Assembly: GCA_027563935.2 (NCBI GenBank)
Contig: CM050450.1
Coordinates: 91,758,439-91,822,438 of the forward strand
Direction of reading: 5' to 3'
Length of the DNA: 64,000 bases
Source of the DNA: Costus lasius
Taxonomy: Eukaryota > Streptophyta > Magnoliopsida > Zingiberales > Costaceae
Each line of letters begins with the position of its first letter. Positions within the stretch are counted from its first letter, which is position 1. The translations under genes and the position numbers were made by a program. The notes under the pieces were generated by a model. It was not told the origin of the DNA. It was given only the letters and a program-made list of their open reading frames with translations, and ran no database searches. This document shows, piece by piece, positions 22,920 through 35,338 of the stretch.

Positions 22920-24233
22920 TTAGCTTGACCAAAGCCTCATGTCATGGTGGAGTTGGTGAATCAGTCCATAGTAGAGAGCATGTAGTCTTCTTCTTTTTCT
23001 TCGTCTCATGAGTGTGTCCACCAAATGTATCCAGTTAAGCAGGTAGATCCATGTCACAGTGACCAATACATGCATAGAAAAATAAGAATTAAAATCATGC
23101 AAAGAATAATCAATAATTTTCCTATATTTATCCAACAGTAATATCATGCATTCTTCCCTTAGATTTATATTAGCAATTGGAAGAAGATTAAATTTAAAAT
23201 CAAAGAATTCATATCTTGGATTGATCAAAAAGTTTTCAAATTTCAAATTTGGTCTTTCATTTACCTCAATGCCAATGAAATCAAGAATCTCATGCGATAT
23301 CTTCTCTTGGGTACCTGTAGCTAAATTTGCATCAAATAATATTTCAATCACTTCATCATCATTATCCTTAAAATTATCATCTTCATCATTAATAATGCAA
23401 ATTTCTAATGGATTTTCCTGGAGAATAAGAATTGATGGTACAATATGCATAAGATCCTCTTCCTCATAATTTTCCTCAATTTCTTTCTCTTCAATGGGGC
23501 ATTTCATCTTAACACTGTCAATTTCATCCCCATCTATATCATTAGTTCTTTCTTGAGGATCTCAAATTCATCATCCTTCTTCTCACAAGACTCAAAAAAT
23601 TCATATATCTCTTCAAACATGTCCCAAGTATTTGTGTTGCAAGACACTTCATTATGTGAGAGGGGACTAGATGGTTGGTGAATTGCAGAGGAAGGTAAAT
23701 CACAATCATCCAAATTATCAAAATTTGAGGAAGGTAAATCACAATCATCAGAATTTTTAAAATAATCAAAATTCAAAGAAGGTAAATCAGAATTATCAAA
23801 ATTTGCAGAATCCTTAAAATTTGCAGAAGGTAAATTACAATCAGGAGTCATGACTAATGATTGATCTAACTCTACAAAATTCTTAGATTCATCATGGATT
23901 TCTTCCTTTATGTCATTTTTATCAGTGCCATCAATCATACTATGAATATCTTCACTTTCCAAATCAAACTCAAGTATACAACTTTGTTGTGCTATTTGTG
24001 TTTCTAGCATTTTAGTATTAGCACATATAGATTCTACTTGAGAAGTAAGCTGAGCAATCATCTCACTAAGATCTTCAAGTTCCTTACTTTGATTTATTAT
24101 AATTTTTTCAAGCATGGATTCTAGCATAGATTCTTCAGATTCCTCAAAGTGTGGTTCTGAAATATTATTTGAGAAATCCTCGTCAAAAGAAGTTTACTGA
24201 TTTTTCCATCTAGAATTATACTGATCATCTTGG
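22920..24233 (-). pseudogene. gag-derived acidic ORF of element I, C-terminal part
   Basis: Minus-strand frames 24127-23534 and 23507-22920 are separated by a frameshift near 23540. The first part has a coiled-coil-like run ending in an LETQIAQ motif as in Athila-type gag linkers, then acidic repeats of the DDCDLPSSNFDN kind. The second ends in a conserved hydrophobic/basic tail with a TLMRRRKRRRLHALYYG motif. The N-terminal zinc knuckle lies beyond the nested element A at 33335-33546. The tail is conserved with the J ORF (5157-6203), although both elements have lost pol. Function is unknown; RNA binding is inferred from the knuckle. Confidence 0.75.
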
Positions 24234-25915
24234 TGAAAGTCCCCTAAATAAAGGGGGGCGAAACCCTAGATAGGCGCATATGGAGGTTTTCATGCAGCGG
24301 AAAGGGGTTTCTAGGATCTTTCATATTATATGATCAACTTATAAACGATTGCAAATAAGAATCAAGGAATCGATTCTCACCAAAGCCATTGCTTGGATGG
24401 CGTCTAGGAAGAAGAGACTCAAGCGCTTCTCCTCCAAATGGTGCGCACACAAATGATGTTGCCTACTCCCTTAGTGCTCCTTGTGCTAGCAAGGTTCTAA
24501 GGAGTTCTTGTCGAGTGAAAGGGATGAGAAGATTTTTTCTTCTTGGCTGAATCCTCACAAAGCTTCAAGGTGTCGCCACACACAAAAAGCGTCAAGAGGA
24601 ATCTCGGGAAAGGGGAGAATAGAACTCACTTCTATTCGAACGTGATGCGTGTCTCATGTGGAGATCATGGTTTCCAAAAATAGAAACCCACATACGCTTA
24701 AACGTTCACGCCAAGTGATCTAGTCGTTACACCCTCTCCCCTTGAACCATGCGCTCACTTGATGAGCTGGTTCATTTTGATTTGGTTCAAAAACCAATCA
24801 AGCCAAGCCTTTAGTCCAGATCAAATTAAACCCTAAGGTTCCAGATCTAACCGTTCATCTCTTGATGCCCCTGATCTCACCGATCTAGCATCCATTCTCT
24901 CGATCGAAGCATACCGATCTCAAGCCCTAATCAATCAAACATGATCAGACCAGATCTCACTCACAATCAGAGATTAAATCCCTTTAAACTGAACCCTGAC
25001 AATTCAGTCCACACGATCTGACTTAAGTAAGCCATATCATCAAATTGTGCGACCCTGAGGGTTTCCTTTAAATGTCGGTAACGATAACTTACGTTATCAC
25101 GATCAGTGAGGGGTATCTAGCAACACATCACTGTCTCCCGATATAAAGAAAAGAGTCTTCCAAGACTACACCCAAACCACAGCACAAGTGTGAATCCATT
25201 TCACGAGGCATACATGTTTCCTTTGCCACTGGATGTTCTTATTGGACAAGCGTGTCAAGCCTGTAGCTCCAATATGATGAGCATGATTAGATCAGATGAT
25301 CATAGTCACCTGGGTATGGCCATACACTTTCTCAATCATCTCATTCGAGGGGGCCCCTTTAGAACATCACACTCCAATCAAGGAGACGACAATCCTATAT
25401 CTATCACTAGTGCCCTAACCTGACTCATGATCATTATCCAAGATAGTCTATAACCATTATGTTTCAAATGATATTGAACTACCTCAAAACAATGACAATC
25501 ATCATTTAGAAACACAAGTGATCTCAAGTCAGAGGACATGTGCCACTTGTTGCAAACAAGGATTATTCACATTGTGACAAGCAATTGAATATCCTAGTAG
25601 GGTCTGTCCAGTACATCCAATGTACCCATGAGTCTACATCTTATTCCATGCTCGAAGCATCCTATAAGATTAGAACACATATTAGTCTCAATCATATCAA
25701 GGCTGTCTCATGTTCACCAAGATATCTCGACTAAGGACATAGAGCATGTCAGCCTAGCTGAACAGCATTGAGACATTATTCAGAAGCACATTTATTGCAG
25801 CAGACAATGTAACAAACTGAATAACAACCATCGCCTTTATAAACATAAGAGTTTATACATGATACTGATAGAATCCCAAGGCCTCAAACATTAGCCTTAA
25901 GGGCATACCCCAACA
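24234..25915 (-). repeat. 3' LTR of element A
   Basis: 1682 bp. On the minus strand it begins TGTTGGGGTATGCCC and ends GGGGACTTTCA. It contains GTATGGCCATAC (25314-25325), a GGGGCCCC-type palindrome and the inverted repeat GATAACGTAAGTTATC. Confidence 0.95.
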
Positions 25916-25926
25916 ATCTCCCACTT
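25916..25926 (-). other. Polypurine tract of element A
   Basis: Minus strand AAGTGGGAGAT directly before the 3' LTR; it primes plus-strand synthesis in this family. The same tract is at 55769-55779 and 63044-63054. Confidence 0.9.
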
Positions 25927-25935
25927 GCACTTAAT

Positions 25936-28900
25936 CTAATGGTTGAGAAATCTCAAACCCATATTATTATAGTGCTTCTCATGCTTCTGCTGCGCCAGAG
26001 GCTTGGTAAGCGGGTCTGCCAGATTGTCATCTGTATGAACCTTGCAGATTTTGATCTCACCATGATCGATGATCTCCCGGATCAAGTGAAACCGTCTCTG
26101 TATGTGCTTGGACTTCTGGTGCGACCGTGGTTCCTTTGCTTGTGCGATTGCTCCAGTGTTATCACAGAAGATAACCAAAGGATCTGCACACGATGGAACA
26201 ACACCAAGTTCCTGAACGAACTTACGAATCCATACTGCCTCCTTAGATGCTTCTGAGGCTGCAACATACTCGGCTTCTGTTGTGGAATCAGCAACGATAG
26301 ACTGTTTGAAACTTTTCCACACCACAGCTCCTCCATTCAAGCTAAAAACATAGCCTGATTGCGATCGGAAATCATCCTGGTCTGATTGGAACGAAGCGTC
26401 AGTATATCCTTCTATACTGAGTTCTTCCTGACCTCCATAAATCAAGAACATATCTTTGGTCCTCCGCAGATATTTTAAAATGTTCTTGACCGCAATCCAG
26501 TGCGCCTGACCTGGATTACTTTGGAATCGATTGGTCACGCTTAACCCGTAAGCGACGTCTGGGCGAGTACACAACATCGCATACATAATGGACCCAATAG
26601 CCGAAGCATAAGGCGTATTGTCCATTTCATCTTTCTTAGTCTGTGTTTGTGGACACTGACTCTTTGAAAGATTCAGACCATGTCTGACTGGAAGATATCC
26701 TCTTTTAGAATTCTCTAAATGGAATCTCTCCAGGACTTTATCGATGTAAGTACTCTGGCACAGCCCGAGAAGCCTCTTAGATCTATCCCTGTAGATCTTC
26801 ACACCTAATACATAGGCTGCTTCTCCTAGATCTTTCATCTGGAAACATTTTCTCAACCATGTCTTAACAGCATGCAGTTCAGGAATATCGTTTCCAATGA
26901 TTAAGATATCATCGACGTAGAGGACTAGGAAAGTAATCACGCTCCCACTAAACCTCTTATATACACACGGGTCATCTTCATTCTTAATGAAACCAAACTC
27001 ACTGATTGATTCATCAAAACGAATATTCCAGCTTCTTGATGCTTGTTTAAGTCCATAAATGGACTTCTTTAACTTGCATATTTTATGACGATCTGATGGA
27101 TTAGTGAAACCTTCAGGTTGTGTCATATACACATCCTCATCCAGTTTTCCATTAAGGAAAGCGGTCTTCACATCCATTTGCCAGATCTCATAATCGTAAT
27201 ATGCTGCTATCGCAAGAATAATCCGAATTGACTTGAACATGGCTACAGGAGAGAAAGTTTCATCATAATCTATCCCGTAGATTTGTTTGAAACCTTTCGC
27301 AACTAGCCTGCCTTTATAGGTAACCACGTTACCATCCATGTCAATCTTCTTCTTGAAGATCCATTTACAGCCTATAGGGATTACTCCCGGAGGCGGATCA
27401 ACCAAATCCCAGACTTGGTTATCTGACATGGAGTCCATCTCGGCTCGCATAGCTTCAAGCCATCTAGCTGACTCCGGTCCACTGACCGCATCCGCATAAG
27501 TAAGGGGTTCATCATTATCAATGATGTAGACTCCGTCATAGCGCTCAGGCTGTCGACGGATCCTTCCCGATCTTCGCGGTTCCCGTGATATCTGAGCCTC
27601 AGGTTGTTCAATAACCTGTTCTACCGGCTTAGGCTCATCCAACTGTGCTTGACTACTTTGTCCTTCCTTTGGATTCTCATCCAGCTTTATTTCTCTCCCA
27701 CTGGCCTCTTGCAGAAGAAATTCCTTCTCAAGAAAAATAGCCGTCCGAGCAACAAATACCTTGTTCTCTTTGGGATCGTAGAAATAATAACCCTTAGTTT
27801 CCTTAGGGTAACCGACAAAGATGCATTTATCAGATCTGCTCTCTAGTTTCCCAGAGGCGAGCTTTTTGACATAAGCCTCGCAACCCCAGATCTTAATAAA
27901 TGTCAAGCTCGGCTGTTTCCCATACCATAACTCATATGGAGTCTTTGAAACTTCCTTGGATGACACTCGGTTTAGTACTCTTGCAGCTGTTTCCAGTGCA
28001 AATCCCCAAAAGGAGTAAGGTAGAGTAGCTTGACTCATCATAGAACGAACCATATCTAGTAAGGTTCTGTTCCTCCTTTCGGACACACCATTCCATTGTG
28101 GTGTTCCTGGCGGAGTGAGCTGTGAGATAATCCCACACTCCTTCAGATAGTCAATAAACTCTCGACTTAGGTATTCTCCACCTCGATCAGAACGAAGTGC
28201 CTTGATATTTTGGCCTAGCTGATTCTGTACTTCATTCTTGAACTCTTTGAACTTGTCAAAAGATTCACTTTTATGTCTCATTAGATAGACATACCCATAT
28301 CTACTGAAATCATCAGTAAAGGTAATGAAGTATGAATAGCCACCTCTGGCATGTTTACTAAATGGCCCACACACATCACTGTGTATAAGGTCAAGTAAAC
28401 CTGAAGCCCTTTGACCTTTGTTAAGAAAAGGAGACTTCGTCATTTTGCCCAATAAACAAGCTTTGCATGTATCAATCTCCTCATAGGAGAATGATCCCAG
28501 CAGTCCATGGTCATGCAACCGCTTAATGCATTTCTTGTTAATATGGCCTAAACGACTATGCCATAGCAAGGTGCTGTCATCAGCATACTTGGCTTTCTTA
28601 TTATCAATATTTTGTATAGAACATTCCATGTCCAACATGAATAACCCATTGTTAATTGACCCAATAGCATAAACAATATTATCAAGAGAAAGATAACACT
28701 TTGAAGTCTTGCATTCAAAGGAAAACCCCTTCCTGACAAGAGCAGGAATGGAGATAATATTTTTAGTAATGCTTGGTACAAAATAACAATTGTTTAGTTC
28801 TAATACAAGTCCAGATGGTAATGAGATTTAATATTCTCCTACAGCAACAGCAGCAACCCGTGCCCCGTTTCCAACTCGTAGGTCCACCTCATGCTGTCCC

Positions 28901-29820
28901 ACCTGTCTTCTTCTCTTGAGTTCCTGTACATTTGAACAAATGTGAACTCCACATGCAGTGTCCAACACCCATGAAATAGAAGAAGAAGATATCATGACTT
29001 CAGTCACAAATATACCTGAGCCAGAAGCGAAACTTCCCTTCTTATCTCCTTGGAGCGCTTTACAGTCCTTTTTCCAGTGACCCAGCTGGCCACAGTGGAA
29101 ACATCTGTATTCCTTCGACCGCTTAACCTTTTGTTTCAGAGCCTTGTTGTAATTCTTGACAGGGGCTTTGCCCTTCTTCCCCTTCTTCTTGTTCCTGGAA
29201 GGAAACATCAAGACAGAGGTTGAAGGCTTTCCCTTTAGAGTCTCCTCTGTAGTCAAGATCATATTCAGCAACTCTGCCGGAGTACAGTCGATCTTGTTCA
29301 TATTAAAATTAATAATGAACGGATCAAAAGAGGCCGGGAGGGACTGCAGAATAATGTCTACAGCAAGCTCCTGATTGATGGTATGCCCCAGTTTCTCTAG
29401 AGCCTCTTTGTGCCCAATCATCTTGAGCACGTGAGCTCCCACTGGACTCCCTTCAGCCAGTTTGCTCTGAAAGAAAAGCTTGGTCAAATTATAGCGTTCA
29501 GTCCTCGCCTGTGCAGCATACAGCATCTTGAGGTTTGCTATCATTTCTATAGCAGACATATCCTCATGCTGACGCTGCAGCTGTGGCATCATAGACGCTA
29601 GCATCAGGCAAGCGACATCAATGCTATCATTGACATGCTTTTCATAGGCTTCCCGAACCGCCCTTGCGGCGTTCGGAGCGGGTTGAGGCGGTATAGCCGT
29701 CTCGAGGACATACAGTTTCCTCTCTGCCTTAAGAACAATCTTAAGGTGTCCGAACCAGTCTGAGAAGTTTGGCCCAGCAAACTTCTCCCTTTCCAGTAGG
29801 GATCGCACATTGAAGCTCAT
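25936..29820 (-). pseudogene. gag-pol: gag-pol polyprotein of copia element A (one premature stop)
   Basis: The ATG at 29820 opens a 1294-residue frame ending at 25936, broken only by TAA at 28828-28830 (after residue 330). In order: UBN2-type gag; zinc knuckle CFHCGQLGHWKKDC (residues 240-253); aspartic protease with WVLDTACG (Asp287); integrase with zinc ligands His421, His426, Cys452, Cys455 and catalytic Asp482, Asp545, Glu581 (D-D-35-E); RT with YVDD at 968-971; RNase H with Asp1141 in GYTDASF and an ADSTTEAEY block. The domain order PR-INT-RT-RH is that of Ty1/copia. All catalytic residues are kept. The length, 3885 bp, equals that of element D exactly. The stop arises from one C-to-A change relative to D. 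As read, only gag plus a protease fragment would be made. Confidence 0.95.
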
Positions 29821-30126
29821 GGTGTTCGTTGCTGCAGGAATCTACAACAATGCAAGAACAGCAAGGTCAGTATCAATGTTTAGAATCAATCCAGGACTTA
29901 AGAAAGATTCTTTTCTCACTATTTTATCTGACTGAAAAATCCATTAAAACAGTCTGAAAGAGTAACACTCTTTTAGTGAGATGGGATCCAGATTTCATAC
30001 TTGGTCTCCGCGTCCCGCTCAGGCGAGATAAGTTGCACAGAGAGTACAAGCACTAATTTCTGGTAGGCAGTCCCTGCCAATCGCCAACTCGTGCGATTCC
30101 CCTTCATCTGGGCAATCCAGCAAACT

Positions 30127-30353
30127 GTGCCAACTGAGTTGGTACAACACAGTCTCTGATCCCACAGTTGGCTGCCTCCATATAGCTAACATATGCCCCA
30201 TATGTAGCCTACATGGTCAAGTTGACCTGACCTACTCCCTGGACCACCACGTGCTATGCTGAGCAACGAGAAGCGATAAATCCCTTCCCTGTAACACGCA
30301 GGTGTAATCCTGCACCGTCTGAAGATAGATGGGCGTGCCCACTGAGTTGGTAC
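30127..30353 (-). promoter_or_regulatory. Twin leader hairpins of element A
   Basis: Two copies of a GTACCNACTCAGTNGGCAC-type module 208 bp apart. The distal one forms CCAAC-TCA-GTTGG; the other has one mismatched pair here. See the matching pairs in C and D. Confidence 0.65.
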
Positions 30354-31617
30354 AACACGGCCCCAACGATAGTCAGAACAGTGAGGTTTCGCGTCAGAAG
30401 GCTTACGAGCTTGATATTAAGCGTTGGATTTTAACGGTCTTTTATCTTCTTAACTATCATGCAAACCCTATGGTGATAGCAGAAGATAAATAAATCATGC
30501 AAGTCTAATTATTTAAGCAATAAAAGAAAGCATGATGATCTTATGTGGTAAAAGCCCATTAACCCTAAATAAGACCTTAATTTAACTTAAGTCTTCACTT
30601 GAGCTCTCCATGGGTCTTTTGCATCTCATCTGGCCCAACCCAGGGCCCAAGCGCCCACTGCAGCTCAGGTGCGCCCACCAGGTAAATGCGCCTTTCCCAG
30701 AGTCGAACCCTGGACCTCCCACCTGGTCAAGCCTCTATTGCATGCGCCTCTGCCAAGTGTGCTCTGTGCTCTTGTCTGATTAAATTACAATTTAATCTAT
30801 CTAGACAAGTTTGACTCGCATGTCAATTACACTTTATAAATTAAATGAAATGTGATGCGCAGATCACAAAAATTAATTTACAATTTATTAACCAGGCACG
30901 CAGGCCCCAGCACAGCACACATTAACACGGGCAGGCCACATAAGATTAAATAAACAAGCATATGCTTACAATCAGCATGTGATCCATTATGAAAATAAAA
31001 TTTTGAAAAACCCCATTGGCATCAATTTTATTTTTCCTTATGTGCCCTACCACCTTACAACGGTCCATTAATAGGGATCCACTCATCATGACTAGTCAGA
31101 TCCACTGCCCTTGCATGCACCAAGTCCTAACTGACTTGAGTTGACCTAATGGTCAACCATGCATGCGCCAAGGGCTGAACAGCCTTCATGAGTTCTGGCA
31201 AGCGGGTGTGACCCCGGGCCTAACTCATGTGCATTCACTGGTTGTCTCAACCAGACCTCGCTACACGCCCTTGATGCAGTCGACCTATAGCCACCTAATG
31301 CTTGCGCATAGGTGCCATCTGGTCGACCCATCTAGGCTGTCAGATGGTCTGATCAGACTAGTTGGATCTTAACTAGAGATGACTTCAACCCTACTAACCC
31401 GTCTAAGGGTTTATAGTAGGCGCCACTTAGATCTAATAATAGTCGCGCATGTCATGAAGTTTTTTGAGAAAAACAACAAAGCGCAAACAACCATGCGCTA
31501 ATGAAACATATATCAAGTTTCGGCATGAATAACTTACATGTAAATTTCGCATGTAATGAAGATCTAAGCATACAAGGATCACAAAAGGCTAAAGCAATCA
31601 TAAAATATGCATAAAAC

Positions 31618-31632
31618 GATGCTCTGATACCA
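31618..31632 (-). other. Primer-binding site of element A (initiator Met tRNA type)
   Basis: Minus strand TGGTATCAGAGCATC, two bases after the 5' LTR end. The first twelve bases match the complement of the plant initiator-Met tRNA 3' end. Confidence 0.92.
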
Positions 31633-31634
31633 AT

Positions 31635-33334
31635 TGAAAGTCCCCTAAATAAAGGGGGGCGAAACCCTAGATAGGCGCATATGGAGGTTTTCATGCAGTG
31701 GAAAGGGGTTTCTAGGATCTTTCATATTATATGATCAACTTATAAACGATTGCAAATAGGAATCAAGGAATCGATTCTCACCAAAGCCATTGCTTGGATG
31801 GCGTCTAGGAAGAAGAGACTCAAGCGCTTCTCCTCCAAATGGTGCGCACACAAATGATGTCGCCTACTCCCTTAGTGCTCCTTGTGCTAGCAAGGTTCTA
31901 AGGAGTTCTTGTCGAGTGAAAGGGATGAGAAGATTTTTTCTTCTTGGCTGAATCCTCACAAAGCTTCAAGGTGCCGCCACACACGAAAAGCGTCAAGAGG
32001 AATCTCGGGAAATGCGAGAATAGAACTCACTTCTATTCGAACGTGATGCGTGTCTCATGTGGAGATCATGGTTTCCAAAAATAGAAACCCACATACGCTT
32101 AAACGTTCACGCCAAGTGAACTAGTCGTTACACCCTCTCCCCTTGAACCATGCGCTCACTTGATGAGCTAGTTCATTTTGATTTGGTTCAAAAACCAATT
32201 AAGCCAAGCCTTTAGTCCAGATCAAATTAAACCCTAAGGTTCCAGATCTAACCGTTCATCTCTTGATGCCCCTGATCTCACCGATCTAGCATCCATTCTC
32301 TCGATCGAAGCTTACCGATCTCAAGCCCTAATCAATCAAACATGATCAGACCAGATCTCACTCACAATCAGAGATTAAATCCCTTTAAACTGAACCCTGA
32401 CAATTCAGTCCACACGATCTGACTTAAGTAAGCCATATCATCAAATTGTGCGACCCTGAGGGTTTCCTTTAAATGTCGGTAACGATAACTTACGTTATCA
32501 CGATAACTTACGTTATCACGATCAGTGAGGGGTATCTAGCAACACATCACTGTCTCCCGATATAAAGGAAAGAGTCTTCCAAGACTACACCCAAACCACA
32601 ACACAAGTGTGAATCCATTTCACGAGGCATACATGTTTCCTTTGCCACTGGATGTTCTTATTGGACAAGCGTGTCAAGCCTGTAGCTCCAATATGATGAG
32701 CATGATTAGATCAGATGATCATAGTCACCTGGGTATGGCCATACACTTTCTCAATCATCTCATTCGAGGGGGCCCCTTTAGAACATCACACTCCAATCAA
32801 GGAGACGGCAATCCTATATCTATCACTAGTGCCCTAACCTGACTCATGATCATTATCCAAGATAGTCTATAACCATTATGTTTCAAATGATATTGAACTA
32901 CCTCAAAACAATGACAATCATCATTTAGAAACACAAGTGATCTCAAGTTAGAGGACATGTGCCACTTGTTGCAAACAAGGATTATTCACATTGTGACAAG
33001 CAATTGAATATCCTAGTAGGGTCTGTCCAGTACATCCAATGTACCCATGAGTCTACATCTTATTCCATGCTCGAAGCATCCTATAAGATTAGAACACATA
33101 TTAGTCTCAATCATATCAAGGCTGTCTCATGTTCACCAAGATATCTCGACTAAGGACATAGAGCATGTCAGCCTAGCTGAACAGCATTGAGACATTATTC
33201 AGAAGCACACTTATTGCAGCAGACAATGTAACAAACTGAATAACAACCATCGCCTTTATAAACATAAGAGTTTATACATGATACTGATAGAATCCCAAGG
33301 CCTCAAACATTAGCCTTAAGGGCATACCCCAACA
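31635..33334 (-). repeat. 5' LTR of element A
   Basis: 1700 bp. It matches 24234-25915 except for scattered substitutions and an extra 18-bp tandem copy of the ATAACTTACGTTATCACG segment near 32480-32520. Palindrome GTATGGCCATAC at 32733-32744. Confidence 0.95.
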
Positions 33335-33546
33335 CTTGGTACCGTGATAAATTAGAACTAGTAGGATTTCCAAATTGACACTCAGAAGGATAATGATAAT
33401 AGCTTCCACAAATATCACAAGTAACATAAGATTTCATTCTTAAATATTCAGTGTGTTGAGAAAAAGAATTTACCCTTGCTGTAGGTGATTGAAATGCAAC
33501 TGGCGGCACATATTCTCTAGTCTTTATAGGTGGCACATATCCCTAA
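33335..33546 (-). pseudogene. gag-derived ORF of element I, zinc-knuckle part
   Basis: The minus-strand frame carries a GYVPP block, a second EYVPPV block and the zinc knuckle CDICGSYYHYPSEC (CX2CX4HX4C), followed by QFGNPTS as in J. A stop lies near the GYVPP block where J has a Gln codon. Element A is inserted eleven codons or so after the knuckle; the ORF continues at 24228 downwards. Nucleic-acid binding is expected of the knuckle; nothing else of gag is present upstream. Confidence 0.75.
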
Positions 33547-33860
33547 TTTGACCATTGACATTGGTTAAACATTATTCTTATTAATTTATGCAATAAATTC
33601 AAAAATATATAATGTAGAACAGGAAATGCAAAATATGTAGACAAGTGATTTTTCAGTTCTCCTGCACATACAATGTGTTAATCCAAAATGAGAAAAATAA
33701 AAAAAAACTACCTATATAAAAAAAAATGTGAAAAATAAATAAAAATAAAAAAAATGAAAACAAAAAAAAATGAAAACAAAACAAAAATAAAAATAAAAAT
33801 AAAAATAAAAATAAAAATAAAAATAAACAAATAATAAAAAAATGTCTAATCTATAAATCT
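33547..33860 (-). other. T-rich leader of element I
   Basis: On the plus strand it is A-rich, including an (AAAAAT)n run at about 33783-33828. It corresponds to the T-rich leader of J. Confidence 0.7.
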
Positions 33861-33869
33861 ACGGTGCCA
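33861..33869 (-). other. Shortened primer-binding site of element I
   Basis: Minus strand TGGCACCGT, then an abrupt jump to AGATTTATAG. Compared with J, 38 bp including the rest of the tRNA-Asp match have been lost. Confidence 0.7.
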
Positions 33870-33875
33870 AAAACT

Positions 33876-35338
33876 TGATAGGTATCCGCAAGTGTACGGA
33901 TTTATCGAAGTAATAAAAACGATTATCGTTCCCAACGAGGATCTAGCGGTCAAGTACCGATTACATGTTTTATCTATATCTAGACGAATCAATATGTGGT
34001 TTTCGTTTTGGCAACTTCTAAGTACAAAAAGAAGCAAAAGCGAGCGTTCGGGTAAAAATCAATTCGGATAAATTCAGGATCTAGGGTTTCACCACATTGA
34101 TGATTATGAATAAAATTTGCAAATAAATCTTTTGATCAGAAAATTATAATTTTGAAAGGGATTTTTCCTAAGGTACAGATTACCTCCTCCCGAAGCGTAG
34201 CCCGGTATCTATTTACATTAATTCCCTACTCCTGTGATAATTAACATAAATAGACCCATTAAGTTCTGTGAAAAACCATGGTAATCTTTCAAACGAATCC
34301 GAACTACTCCCGTGATCGGATTCACAGGTTTGAAAAGAATAGATCCGACGTTGTGATTCACCTCCAAGTCCTTCTCGCAACGTCTAAGACGTAAAATTAC
34401 TTGATCAGGGTAATTCACGAAATAAGCACAATTCTAATCAAATCAAATCTATAAAAGATCATGTCAAAGATTTAAAACTATATATTTAATCCATAAATCA
34501 TCAATGAGCTATTCCCCAAATCCATAAATCACGAAATAAGCACAATTCTAAGGGTTTACACATTTATGTTCATAACAAACAGCATGTTCATTGATGAAAA
34601 TCGCATGGAAACTGAATAAAAATACAATAAATCGCTAGACAAGATAGTAGAAAGGCTTCCCCTCAACGTGGAGACGAAGATAAACCCTCTAATTCTTCCT
34701 TTGCACGGCTTTCTTGTTCGTTTTTTGCCCTGGAATCAATTCTCACCGTCGCCGCTGCCTCCTCTAGTTTCGTGCCTAGAATCCCTCGAAACCCTTCCAA
34801 AACCTTTCCTTTTATAGTCTACTCAGTATAGAACCGGTCTAGGAAGGTTTCTAGAGAGTTTGGTTCAATTTTGGTTCAGTTTGGAGTCGAATCGAGTGAG
34901 AAACACAAAGGGGCGAAAACTTTTACGGTCGGTGATGAGTTTACGGCTTCGGCCGTAATTATTTCGGTGTATAATGCTTTTGGTCATAGAAACTTTTACG
35001 GCCCGTGAAAGTTTCTGTTTATTCGTCCTCCGTTCGTCGTCGCTTTTACGGCCGAATCAGCAATTACGGCCATGGCCGTAGATGTCTCATTCTTCACTGT
35101 TTTCGCCCCAAATTGGACGTGTGAGCTCATGATCTCCTCGGGAATCATGCTTTGGCTTCAAAACCCTCAAAATCCATCATTTTTAGGCCATTTTACCTAC
35201 ATTTTCACAAAAATCAAGAAAAGTGAAGATTTTGTGCAAAGTAAGATAAAAACACTAAAAGTAGCACAAAATCATGCAAATAAGCCTAAAATATGATCTA
35301 AAACATAGGCAAAAACATGGTGTAAAAATCATTTATCA
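33876..35338 (-). repeat. 5' LTR of element I
   Basis: 1463 bp and nearly the same as 18921-20396 with small indels. It contains the same TATA box (34810-34816 reversed) and U3 words. A short duplication of CACGAAATAAGCACAATTCTA lies near 34528-34550. Confidence 0.93.
34810..34816 (-). promoter_or_regulatory. TATA box of the I 5' LTR
   Basis: TATAAAA on the minus strand, in the same context as the other I and J LTRs. Confidence 0.55.

Larger units (their letters stand above)
29821..31632 (-). other. Leader of element A
   Basis: About 1.8 kb between PBS and gag. It carries the twin hairpins (30127-30145 and 30335-30353) and a T-arm-like sequence with a GTTCGAC loop near 30700-30716 (minus strand). 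No reading frame is shared in protein terms with C or D, so it looks noncoding. Confidence 0.8.
24229..33339 (-). mobile_element. Element A: near-intact minus-strand Ty1/copia retrotransposon with target duplication
   Basis: A perfect duplication CTTGG (24229-24233 and 33335-33339) flanks two LTRs. Between them are PBS, leader, gag-pol and PPT in canonical order. The element proper is 24234-33334, 9101 bp. By eye the LTRs differ by about 15 substitutions and one 18-bp duplication, so insertion is recent. It interrupts the gag-derived ORF of element I just after the zinc knuckle. Elements B, C and D are of the same family. Confidence 0.96.
18921..35338 (-). mobile_element. Element I: minus-strand non-autonomous Ty3/gypsy retrotransposon
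   Basis: It is flanked by a perfect target duplication AGTCA (18916-18920 and 35339-35343). Its LTRs are 18921-20396 and 33876-35338. Without the nested copia element A and its duplicated CTTGG it is about 7.3 kb. It shares LTR, leader, ORF and 3' noncoding sequence with J and likewise lacks protease, RT, RNase H and integrase. Its ORF is longer than J's and holds a coiled-coil-like segment lost from J. It was inserted in the tandem repeat of element G. Confidence 0.93.

Noticed and set aside
25190..25734. Small frames repeated in every A-D LTR (for example 25190-25423 and 25540-25734)
   Set aside because: They recur because the LTR recurs. They are antisense to the element, differ in open length between copies and match no family.
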